A stretch of DNA of 5,188 nt from an uncultured Rhodovulum sp. (GTDB lineage Bacteria; Pseudomonadota; Alphaproteobacteria; Rhodobacterales; Rhodobacteraceae). Shown here piece by piece: positions 1-5,188 of this stretch. Both the position numbers and the translations under genes were made by a program. Where the stretch lies: assembly GCA_946221765.1 (NCBI GenBank), contig CAMIMK010000248.1, forward strand, positions 1 through 5,188, given 5' to 3'. Under the pieces are notes generated by a model, which searched no databases, was not told where the DNA came from, and saw nothing but the letters and a program-made list of their open reading frames with translations. Every line of letters begins with the position of its first letter. Position 1 is the stretch's first letter.

Positions 1-578
1 AACTCGGCGAGGATCGCGCCGAGGACGGCGTTCGGGGCGGCGACGCGAAAGCCGGCGAGGACGGCCGGCACGGCGCCGCGCGCCTGCACGAGGCGCAGCA
101 CCGCCCAGCGGCCCCCGCCATAGGCGCGGACGAGGTCGGCGGCCCGGGTGTCGACCTGGGTCAGGCCGACGACGGTGGCGCTCATGGTGACGAAGTAGAC
201 GCCGAGGGCGGCGAGGACGACGCGGGGCGCGATGCCTTCCAGCGTCAGCGCGAGGATCGGCGCGATCGCGATCGGTGGCAGGGCGAAGATCGCGATGTTG
301 AGGCCGCGGGCAAGCCGCGACAGCCGCGGCCAGAGCACGAAGGCGGCGCCCGCGGCGATGGCGATCGCATTGCCGGCGAGAAAGCCGAGGGTCGAGGATT
401 GCAGCGTCGCCCAGACATGGGCGGGATAGTCGGCGCGGTCGATCCAGAGGCGGGCCAGGATCGCGGAGGGCGCGGGCAGCGCGCCGGAGGCGACGAGGCC
501 GAGGCGGCCGACGGTCTCCCAGAGCGCGAGGAGCAGCGCGCCGGTCAGCCAGCCGGGAAGGCGGGGCTCAGGCGGCAC
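1..578 (-). CDS. ABC transporter permease, NitT/TauT (SsuC/ThiX-like) type, partial at left edge
   Basis: Inner-membrane permease of a binding-protein-dependent importer. Only the first 192 residues are in the window; relatives are about 250-260 aa, so roughly 60 C-terminal residues and the stop are missing. I chose the GTG at 578: it overlaps the end of the ATPase gene by 11 bp, has GGAGAGG 3 nt upstream, and opens a frame beginning MPPEPRLPGW. Hydrophobic segments lie near residues 10-30, 59-82, 93-113, 119-140 and 172-192. The cytoplasmic coupling (EAA) loop is at about 148-171, DLVRAYGGGRWAVLR followed by GAVP, matching the family pattern with G154 in place; the usual Leu-Pro of the loop is Ala-Arg (166-167) here. 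The segment ending LGAILAE is typical of SsuC/TauC-like permeases. It is the last visible gene of the operon and should pair with the upstream ATPase and binding protein. The family is secure; the substrate cannot be read from the permease. Confidence 0.93.
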   Translation of the reverse strand, partial: MPPEPRLPGWLTGALLLALWETVGRLGLVASGALPAPSAILARLWIDRADYPAHVWATLQSSTLGFLAGNAIAIAAGAAFVLWPRLSRLARGLNIAIFALPPIAIAPILALTLEGIAPRVVLAALGVYFVTMSATVVGLTQVDTRAADLVRAYGGGRWAVLRLVQARGAVPAVLAGFRVAAPNAVLGAILAE

Positions 579-1350
579 GGGCCTCTCCGTGGAGGAGCGT
601 GGCGAGCCGGTCCTCCAGCGCATGGAAGGCGGGATCGGAGAAGAGCGCGGCGGTGCGGGGGCGGCCGAACGGAATGCCGACGAGTTCGACGATCCGGCCG
701 GGCGCGGCCTGCATCACCGCCACGCGGTCGGCGAGGAAGACGGCCTCGTCGATGCCATGGGTGACGAGAAGCGTGGTGGCGCCGGTCTCGGCCCAGATGC
801 GCTGGAGCTCGATGTTCATCTGCCGGCGGAGGATCTGGTCGAGGGCGCCGAAGGGCTCGTCCATCAGGAGGACGCGCGGCTCCGTCACCAGGGCGCGGGC
901 GATGGCGACCCGCTGGCGCATGCCGCCGGAGAGTTCGCCGGGGAGGGCGGATTCGTAGCCCTTGAGGCCGACAAGGGCGATCAGGTCGCGGATGCGGGCG
1001 GCCGCCGGGCCGAGGGGGCGGCCGAGGACCTCGAGGGGGAGGGCGACGTTCCTCTCGACCGTGCGCCAGGGCAGGAGGGCCGCATCCTGAAAGGCGACGC
1101 CGGTCACGCCGGCGGCGCGCGAGGCCTCGGGCGGCTCGCCGCCGATCCGGACGGTGCCGGCATCGGGGGGCTCGAGGCCGAGCGCGGCGCGCAGCATGGT
1201 GGACTTGCCGCAGCCGGACGGCCCGATCAGCGCGGTGAACGAGCCCGCCGGGCAGTCGAGCGAGACGCCCGCGAGCGCCTCCACCACCTTGCCCCGCCCG
1301 CGATAGGTGCGGGAGAGGCGATGGAGCGAAAGGCCGGCGGGGGTGGTCAT
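568..1350 (-). CDS. ABC transporter ATP-binding protein, NitT/TauT (SsuB/ThiZ-like) family
   Basis: Cytoplasmic ATPase that powers the importer; 260 aa, the normal length. All motifs are intact: Walker A GPSGCGKST (43-51), Q-loop Gln88 in FQDAALLPW, signature LSGGMRQR (140-147), Walker B VLLMDEP (160-166) with catalytic Glu165, D-loop ALD (169-171), and switch His198 in LLVTHGIDEA. The Q-loop followed by LLPW and the LGRP-like helical region are typical of the nitrate/sulfonate/taurine/thiamin-precursor branch (COG1116). The ATG at 1350 overlaps the binding-protein stop as ATGA (4 bp) and has no clear Shine-Dalgarno of its own, so translational coupling is likely. The stop at 568 lies inside the permease gene. 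A long open frame in the same register extends upstream through the binding-protein gene, but this is a high-GC artefact: domain homology begins at this ATG. An active ATPase is expected; the substrate is set by the partner proteins. Confidence 0.97.
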   Translation of the reverse strand: MTTPAGLSLHRLSRTYRGRGKVVEALAGVSLDCPAGSFTALIGPSGCGKSTMLRAALGLEPPDAGTVRIGGEPPEASRAAGVTGVAFQDAALLPWRTVERNVALPLEVLGRPLGPAAARIRDLIALVGLKGYESALPGELSGGMRQRVAIARALVTEPRVLLMDEPFGALDQILRRQMNIELQRIWAETGATTLLVTHGIDEAVFLADRVAVMQAAPGRIVELVGIPFGRPRTAALFSDPAFHALEDRLATLLHGEARAA

Positions 1351-2357
1351 CCGAGTTCGGCGAGGAGGGTGGTGTCGAACATGGCGCGCGTGCCCTTGAT
1401 CCCGACGCGGTCGAGGGCGGCGATGTTCTTCTCGATATCCTCCTCCGACATCGAGAAGATGCCGCCCGGACTCTCGATCAGCGGCTTCTGTGCGGTGTTG
1501 AAGTAGACTTCGTTCTCGATCGAGCGGCCGGTGCCCTTGAACCAGGTGTCGGCCCATTTCGGCGGCCAGAGCGCCGGATCGGCGAGGGCCTCCTCCCAGC
1601 CCTTGCGGGCGGCCTTCAGCCAGGCGATCAGCTCCGGCCGCCTGGTCTTCAGCGTCTCCTCGGTCACGACGACCGTGTCGTTGAAGGTGGTGAAGCCGAA
1701 GTCGTAGAGCAGGAACGAGGTCGCTTCCTCGCCCATGGTGCTGATGGTGAAGGGCACGTTGGTGGTGAAGTCGAGCGAGCCGTCGATCTCGCCCTTGATG
1801 AGCGGGGTCGGGTCGTAGGCATAGGGGACGATGGAGACCGATGCCTTGTCGATGCCGTTGATCGCCAGCATCGCCTCGACCGAGATCGTGTTGACCGGCG
1901 GCACGGCGATGGTCTTGCCGACCATGTCCTGCGGCGACCGGATCGGCGCCCTGGCGAGCGAGACGATGCCGAGCGGGTTCTTCTGGTACTGGGTGCCGAT
2001 GATCCTGAACGGCGCCCCCTGCTCGGCGATGGCCTTGATCGTGGTGTCGGGGGTCGTCAGCGCCAGATCGGCGCGGCCGGCGATCAGGCTGCTCTCCGGG
2101 ATCACGTCCGGCCCGCCGGAGAGATAGGTGAGATCGAGCCCGGTCGCGGCGAAATCGCCCTGGTCGATGGCGAGGAAGTAGCCGGAGAATTCGGCGTCGT
2201 TCACCCAGGATGCCTGCATGGTCACGGGCGCGGCGGCGCGGGCCCCGCGCGGCAGGAGGGGCAGCATGCCGGCGGCGGCGCTGGCGGCAAGAAAGGCACG
2301 GCGGTTCAGGACGCTGGGTGTCGGGACACGGGGTGTCAGGGCACTGGGCTTCATCAT
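1347..2357 (-). CDS. Tat-exported ABC substrate-binding protein, NMT1/THI5-like
   Basis: Periplasmic binding protein that delivers the ligand to the permease; 336 aa. The N-terminus carries a twin-arginine signal: NRRAFLAA (18-25), a hydrophobic Ala/Leu stretch, then ARA with predicted cleavage after residue 41. The mature protein begins with the NMT1/THI5 pattern: W51, then NDAEFSGYF (53-61), AIDQG, GLDLTYLSGGPDV (73-85), a GRADLAL block (94-100), and later PLIKGEIDGSLDF. This family includes carriers for thiamin pyrimidine precursors (ThiY), riboflavin (RibY), and also taurine and nitrate. The GGPDV and AEFSGY elements look closest to the ThiY/RibY side, but I cannot prove the ligand. I chose the ATG at 2357 because GAGGA lies 8 nt upstream (2366-2370) and it gives a complete signal peptide; a second in-frame ATG follows directly. 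It starts 23 bp after the cyclo-ligase paralog and its stop overlaps the ATPase start. Codons 5-19 consist of imperfect 15-bp repeats. Confidence 0.95.
   Translation of the reverse strand: MMKPSALTPRVPTPSVLNRRAFLAASAAAGMLPLLPRGARAAAPVTMQASWVNDAEFSGYFLAIDQGDFAATGLDLTYLSGGPDVIPESSLIAGRADLALTTPDTTIKAIAEQGAPFRIIGTQYQKNPLGIVSLARAPIRSPQDMVGKTIAVPPVNTISVEAMLAINGIDKASVSIVPYAYDPTPLIKGEIDGSLDFTTNVPFTISTMGEEATSFLLYDFGFTTFNDTVVVTEETLKTRRPELIAWLKAARKGWEEALADPALWPPKWADTWFKGTGRSIENEVYFNTAQKPLIESPGGIFSMSEEDIEKNIAALDRVGIKGTRAMFDTTLLAELG
2301..2345 (-). repeat. Three imperfect 15-bp tandem repeats in the signal-peptide n-region
   Basis: Codons 5-19 of the binding-protein gene fall into three units of 15 bp: 2331-2345, 2316-2330 and 2301-2315. 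Read on the minus strand, units 1 and 2 agree at 12 of 15 positions, while unit 3 agrees with unit 1 at 10 and with unit 2 at 9. They encode SALTP, RVPTP and SVLNR, so the repeat keeps the reading frame and lengthens the region before the twin arginines. The third unit is weak and could be coincidence. Confidence 0.5.
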
Positions 2358-2380
2358 CGGCGCGATCCTCGTGCGGGAGG

Positions 2381-3118
2381 TCAGGCGAGGCCCTGCATCC
2401 GCTGCAGCTCCTGCAGCGGCGGGGTGGCGGCGAGCTGGTCGGGGTCGAGGAGGTCCCACCGGATGCCGCGCGGCCGGCGGGCACGGCGGCCGACCTCCAG
2501 CAGGCGGGTGGGCGTGGCGATCAGGTCGACGAGGATGTCGGTGGCGGAGGGCGTCAGCGCCTCCTCGACCACCTGGCAGTCGTGAACGACGGCCGCGACC
2601 GGCGTTGCCTCGTCGGCGAGGCCGAGGTCGGTGAACATCCCCCATTCGAGGTCGAAGAAGCCGTGGCCCTTGCCGAAGCGGACGCCGTCGACCGAGGCGG
2701 CGGAGGCGCCGGTCACCATGAAGTCGAACCGCCCGCGCCCGGCGATCTCGGCCAGCGTGATCGGCCGGGCGAAATGCTCCATGCCGTCGAGCCAGGCGGC
2801 GTAGAGCTCGGCGCCGGGCGGCACCATGCCGGGCTCCATCAGCAGGAAGCCGCGGTAGATGCCATAGGTCGACATCACGAAGGGCTTGCCCTCGGCGATC
2901 AGCCGGCGGCGCAGGCCGACAAGGCAATTGTCCGGGGTGATGAAGGCGAAGCGGGTGTCGCGACAGGCCGGAAGGGCCGCCACCCGCTCTGTCGCGGCCT
3001 CGGAGCCTTCGAAGTCGGGGATCACCTCGGCGAAATTCAGGTGAAACCGGGTATCCGGCCGGGCGACATCGTGCAGGCGACCCCAAATCTGCTGGCGGAT
3101 GAGGCTCGGCTTCGACAT
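2381..3118 (-). CDS. 5-formyltetrahydrofolate cyclo-ligase-family protein (COG0212 paralog)
   Basis: A 245-aa protein of the 5-formyltetrahydrofolate cyclo-ligase fold, longer than the usual bacterial housekeeping enzyme (about 180-200 aa). Visible elements: an N-terminal Lys/Arg-containing helix (SKPSLIRQQIW), FITPDNCLVGLRRRLI (59-74), GKPFVMSTYGIYRGF (77-91), the phosphate-binding-type loop GKGHGFFDLEWG (149-160), VVHDCQVVEE (177-186), Asp194, and VDLIATPTR (197-205). In canonical cyclo-ligases the loop reads roughly GxGGGYYDR; here Tyr-Tyr is Phe-Phe and the Arg after Asp is Leu, which marks the paralog group rather than the standard enzyme. It is probably cytoplasmic, with no signal or membrane segment. 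Its activity is unknown. As I recall, comparative-genomic work linked such COG0212 paralogs to thiamin metabolism, which would fit the downstream THI5-like transporter. I chose the ATG at 3118 because GGGAGGG precedes it closely (3122-3128); an open extension to 3217 would cross the promoter and operator. First gene of the operon. Confidence 0.88.
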   Translation of the reverse strand: MSKPSLIRQQIWGRLHDVARPDTRFHLNFAEVIPDFEGSEAATERVAALPACRDTRFAFITPDNCLVGLRRRLIAEGKPFVMSTYGIYRGFLLMEPGMVPPGAELYAAWLDGMEHFARPITLAEIAGRGRFDFMVTGASAASVDGVRFGKGHGFFDLEWGMFTDLGLADEATPVAAVVHDCQVVEEALTPSATDILVDLIATPTRLLEVGRRARRPRGIRWDLLDPDQLAATPPLQELQRMQGLA

Positions 3119-3150
3119 GATCCCTCCCGGCGTTTCAGTCGATTTCAGGG

Positions 3151-3179
3151 AATATGAAACGATTGTTTCAGTTCCGCAA
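3151..3179 (-). promoter_or_regulatory. Putative sigma70-type promoter of the cyclo-ligase/ABC operon
   Basis: On the minus strand a -35-like TTGCGG (3174-3179) and a -10-like CATATT (3151-3156) are separated by exactly 17 bp, about 33 bp ahead of the first gene's start at 3118. The -35 keeps only TTG of the consensus and the -10 matches 4 of 6, so the promoter would be modest. It is the only AT-richer patch in the region between the divergent genes. Confidence 0.5.
3155..3170. promoter_or_regulatory. Palindromic operator candidate, TGAAAC-N4-GTTTCA
   Basis: A 16-bp inverted repeat with two perfect 6-bp arms (3155-3160 and 3165-3170) around GATT; counting the spacer, 7 of 8 base pairs are symmetric. 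It lies in the spacer of the putative operon promoter, touching the -10, and 47-62 bp upstream of the chosen start of the divergent RpiR-type regulator. Binding there would block the operon promoter and could also autoregulate the regulator. TGAAA/TTTCA-type palindromes are a common shape for RpiR-family sites. Assignment to this regulator is inferred from proximity. Confidence 0.62.
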
Positions 3180-3216
3180 GCGCCGCATGGTGGCACCAGA
3201 AGGGCAGAACGCGGCA

Positions 3217-4059
3217 ATGGCGACCCGGCTAACCCTCAGGATTCAGGAGAGAAGGTCGCGCCTGACGCCGACTGAACAGAAACTGGCCGCATTGCTGATC
3301 GAGAATCAGACACTGATCGAAACCCACAGCGCCACCGAAATCGCGGCGCTGTCGGGGGTGTCGAAGGCGACGGCGGCGCGGTTCTTCCGCAACCTCGGCT
3401 ATACCGACTTCGACGAGGCGAAGACCCAGGCGCGCGAGGAGCGCAACCGGACGCAGCCCTACGCCTATTCGCCGGGGCCGGAGCGGGTGACGCCGGGCCG
3501 GGCGCTCGCCGAGCATCTGGAGCTCGAGATCGCGAACCTGACGCGCACCTTCGAGGAGATGCGCTCGGACACGCTGACCGAGGCGGCGCGGCTGATCGTC
3601 GATGCCCCGCGGCTCTGGTGCCTCGGCCTTGGCGCCGAGGACGGGCTCGCCCGGCTTGCCCGGACCACCTTCGCGCGCCTGCGCCCGGATGTGCATCTGA
3701 TCGCGGGCCAGGGGGGGTGGGCGGAAGACCTGGCGATGACCGGCCCGCGGGACGTGCTCCTGCTCCTCACGCTCGATCCCCGCCGGCGGGCGGTGCGCGC
3801 GCTTGCCGGCCATGCGCGTACCACCCGCATGGCGATCGTGACGCTGACCGACGCGCAGGAACTCGCCGCCGCCCGCCGCTGGTCGACGCTGGCGATCGGC
3901 TGCCATGCCGCCACCTACGCCCGCGTGCCGAGCCATACCGCGGCGCTCAGCATGCTGCGCCTCCTCGCGGTCGCCGTCCTCGCCGAGGCCGGCGAACCCG
4001 CCCTCCAGCGCGGAGCCCTTGTCGAGCAGATCAACGAGGAACTGGGACTGGAGGAGTGA
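3217..4059 (+). CDS. MurR/RpiR-family transcriptional regulator (HTH_6 plus SIS domain)
   Basis: DNA-binding regulator of 280 aa, a normal RpiR length. The N-terminal domain shows the family opening RLTPTEQKLAALLIEN (15-30), then a helix-turn-helix at about 38-60 (SATEIAALSGVSKATAARFFRNLGY). A linker leads to a SIS fold at about 120-257. The usual phosphosugar-binding serines look absent: the first loop reads GLGAEDG (137-143), where the family often has G-x-S, and the second reads LTLDPRRR (184-191), where SxSGxT is usual. The ligand is therefore probably not a plain sugar phosphate. In-frame ATGs also exist at 3154 and 3187. I prefer 3217 because family homology starts there, an AGAAGGG lies 12 nt upstream, and the 3154 start would put the operator palindrome inside the gene. 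That spacing is long, so 3187 cannot be excluded. It is divergent from the transporter operon and is its likely local regulator, possibly autoregulated. Confidence 0.92.
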   Translation: MATRLTLRIQERRSRLTPTEQKLAALLIENQTLIETHSATEIAALSGVSKATAARFFRNLGYTDFDEAKTQAREERNRTQPYAYSPGPERVTPGRALAEHLELEIANLTRTFEEMRSDTLTEAARLIVDAPRLWCLGLGAEDGLARLARTTFARLRPDVHLIAGQGGWAEDLAMTGPRDVLLLLTLDPRRRAVRALAGHARTTRMAIVTLTDAQELAAARRWSTLAIGCHAATYARVPSHTAALSMLRLLAVAVLAEAGEPALQRGALVEQINEELGLEE

Positions 4060-4237
4060 CCCGCCGGGACCGTCCCCGAGAGCGGATCGCCGGCGCGGCC
4101 GGGAAATCCCCGAGGAAAGGCCCGCGCGGTCCGGCTCCCGGCGAACCCCCGCGACGGGTGCGTGGGCAGAGGCGGTATGGCGCCATCGGTCCTTGGCTGC
4201 CCGATGAGGTGCGGGCTGCGATCACGTGCCGACCGAT

Positions 4238-4259
4238 GCCGGGACGCGCAGGTCCCGGC
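4238..4259. terminator. GC-rich hairpin between convergent genes, possible bidirectional terminator
   Basis: Perfect 8-bp stem GCCGGGAC / GTCCCGGC (4238-4245 and 4252-4259) with a 6-nt loop, in the gap between the regulator stop (4059) and the convergent oxidoreductase stop (4354-4356). There is no T-tract on either side, so it is not a classical intrinsic terminator. It sits about 180 nt past the regulator and 95 nt past the oxidoreductase. Confidence 0.4.
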
Positions 4260-4303
4260 CCCTCCGCCAGTGGCGACCCCGGGGCGTCGTGCCATCGATC
4301 CGT

Positions 4304-4323
4304 GCCCGGTGCAGGTGCCGGGC
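4304..4323. terminator. Second hairpin near the end of the oxidoreductase gene
   Basis: Inverted repeat GCCCGG / CCGGGC (4304-4309 and 4318-4323) with an 8-nt loop, beginning about 30 nt after the oxidoreductase stop on the minus strand. The position suits transcript 3'-end formation for that gene, but no T-run follows, and short GC stems arise readily by chance at this composition. The rest of 4060-4353 holds no convincing gene: its open frames lack ribosome sites and recognisable protein content. Confidence 0.28.
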
Positions 4324-4353
4324 GGGACGGGACCTCCGGCCTCCTGCGGTTCC

Positions 4354-5188
4354 TCACGCGGTCGCCGTCACGCTGCGGCTGATCCGGATCGGGATGCCCT
4401 TGTAGGAGGGCGTGAAGCTGACCGGATCATGGGCGTAGAGCGGGACGAGCGCGTTGGTCTCGGGGTAATAGGCGGCGCAGCTCGCGGCCGGAAACGCCTG
4501 GGCGACGACGCGGAAATTGCGCACGACACGCTCGACCCCGTCTCGCGACGCCGTCGTCAGGTCAACGCGGTCGCCGTCCGCAAGCCCGCGTTTCGCCAGC
4601 TCCTCCGGGCTGATGAACAGCACGTCGCGCTGGCCGAAGACCCCGCGGTAACGGTCGGAGAGCGAGTATATCGTGGTGTTGTACTGGTCGTGGCTGCGCA
4701 CCGTCGACAGCCACAGGACATCGGGGTCGGCCTCGTCCGGATCCTCGCCGAGGCCATCGAAGACGAGGAAATTCGCCTTGCCGGACTCGGTCGCCCAGAT
4801 GCGCTCGCGCGCCGTCGAGGTCAGGTGGAAGCCTCCCGGGACGCGGATGCGGTCGTTGTAGCCCTGGAAGATCGGAAAGACGTCCTCGATCGCATCCCGG
4901 ATCCGGTCGTAGTCGGCGACGAACCCCGGCCAGTCGGCAACGGCCGCAGCGTGCGGGGTCGCCTGTGCCAGTCCCGCGACGATGGCAGGCTCGCTCAGCA
5001 GATGCTCCGAGGCGGGGGTGTTGCGCCCCGCGGAGGCATGGACCATCGACATCGAATCCTCGACGGTGACCGATTGCGGGCCGGTCGCCTGCAGGTCCAC
5101 CTCCGTCCGCCCGAGGCAGGGCAGGATCAGCGCCGCGCGCCCGTGGACGAGGTGGCTGCGGTTGAGCTTGGTCGAGACATGGACCGTC
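4354..5188 (-). CDS. FdhF/YdeP-family molybdopterin oxidoreductase, C-terminal part
   Basis: Partial gene: 277 C-terminal residues plus stop are present, and the frame stays open to the right edge (reading TVHVSTKLNRSHLVHGR at the top). Family members are about 750-780 aa, so roughly two thirds is missing. Diagnostic blocks are GRAALILPCLGRTE (around 5101-5142), VTVEDSMSMVHASAG just after it, SEHLLSEPAIVAGLA, and in the C-terminal molybdopterin-dinucleotide-binding domain QYNTTIYSLSDRYRGV (4639-4686), YYPETNALVPL, and the ending TPSYKGIPIRI. These fit the formate-dehydrogenase-like YdeP group, cytoplasmic Mo/W-bis-MGD enzymes with an N-terminal iron-sulfur region that is not visible here. The physiological reaction is poorly defined; E. 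coli YdeP has been tied to acid resistance. A GTG at 5100 could be mistaken for the start, but family sequence continues in frame upstream of it. It is convergent with the regulator and shows no sign of belonging to the transporter system. Confidence 0.93.
   Translation of the reverse strand, partial: TVHVSTKLNRSHLVHGRAALILPCLGRTEVDLQATGPQSVTVEDSMSMVHASAGRNTPASEHLLSEPAIVAGLAQATPHAAAVADWPGFVADYDRIRDAIEDVFPIFQGYNDRIRVPGGFHLTSTARERIWATESGKANFLVFDGLGEDPDEADPDVLWLSTVRSHDQYNTTIYSLSDRYRGVFGQRDVLFISPEELAKRGLADGDRVDLTTASRDGVERVVRNFRVVAQAFPAASCAAYYPETNALVPLYAHDPVSFTPSYKGIPIRISRSVTATA

Noticed and set aside
589..1506. 305-residue plus-strand open frame opposite the ATPase gene
   Set aside because: It is an antisense shadow of a gene with intact motifs, with Gly/Ala/Glu-rich, low-complexity content and no ribosome site or family match.
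568..2484. A single 638-residue open frame on the minus strand covering the ATPase and much of the binding protein
   Set aside because: Only the last 260 residues show protein-family sequence. The upstream part is Arg/Pro/His-rich out-of-frame translation of the binding-protein gene, typical of high-GC DNA.
1347..3086. Possible fusion of cyclo-ligase paralog and binding protein in one 579-residue frame
   Set aside because: The part before the ATG at 2357 is the cyclo-ligase gene read in the wrong frame, Arg/Pro-rich and without homology. A clear ribosome site and Tat signal mark a separate start.
2210..3157. 315-residue plus-strand open frame opposite the cyclo-ligase paralog
   Set aside because: Antisense shadow; it would also read through the operon promoter and carries no recognisable domain.
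4031..4357. Possible small minus-strand gene in the convergent gap
   Set aside because: Composition is Pro/Arg/Gly-rich with no ribosome site or recognisable motif, and it overlaps the ends of both flanking genes.
3618..4382. 254-residue plus-strand frame overlapping the regulator and the convergent gap
   Set aside because: Arg/Pro/Gly-rich translation, mostly an alternate frame of the regulator; its tail in the gap has no family similarity.
4354..5100. A complete 248-residue oxidoreductase starting at the GTG at 5100
   Set aside because: FdhF/YdeP family sequence continues in frame to the window edge, so this is an internal GTG in a truncated gene.

Overview
The window is very GC-rich, with tightly packed genes, strong G/C preference at third codon positions and a Tat-exported binding protein. 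This points to an alphaproteobacterium of the Rhodobacterales/Hyphomicrobiales kind. That placement is inferred from composition and gene content; no rRNA or other marker gene is present. No tRNA, rRNA, CRISPR array, insertion sequence or attachment site was seen.

Layout, right to left on the minus strand from about 3118 to the left edge: a COG0212-type paralog of 5-formyltetrahydrofolate cyclo-ligase, a periplasmic NMT1/THI5-like substrate-binding protein with a twin-arginine signal, an ABC ATPase, and an ABC permease cut by the window edge. Gaps are 23 bp, then a 4-bp overlap, then an 11-bp overlap, so this is almost certainly one operon. Divergent from it on the plus strand is an RpiR/MurR-type regulator (HTH plus SIS domain). 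The shared control region of about 98 bp holds a near-perfect TGAAAC-N4-GTTTCA palindrome lying exactly in the 17-bp spacer of a putative promoter for the operon. This is where a local repressor would be expected to act.

After the regulator comes a gene-free gap of 294 bp (4060-4353) with GC-rich hairpins. It is followed by the C-terminal part of a convergent FdhF/YdeP-family molybdopterin oxidoreductase that runs off the right edge.

Working model: the regulator senses a small molecule and controls uptake of a pyrimidine- or thiamin-precursor-like compound by the ABC transporter, with the cyclo-ligase paralog acting on the substrate or on a related folate or pyrimidine. The transporter class and operon structure are well supported. 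The substrate and the role of the cyclo-ligase paralog are inference. The regulator's SIS domain appears to lack the usual phosphosugar-binding serines, which fits a non-sugar ligand.
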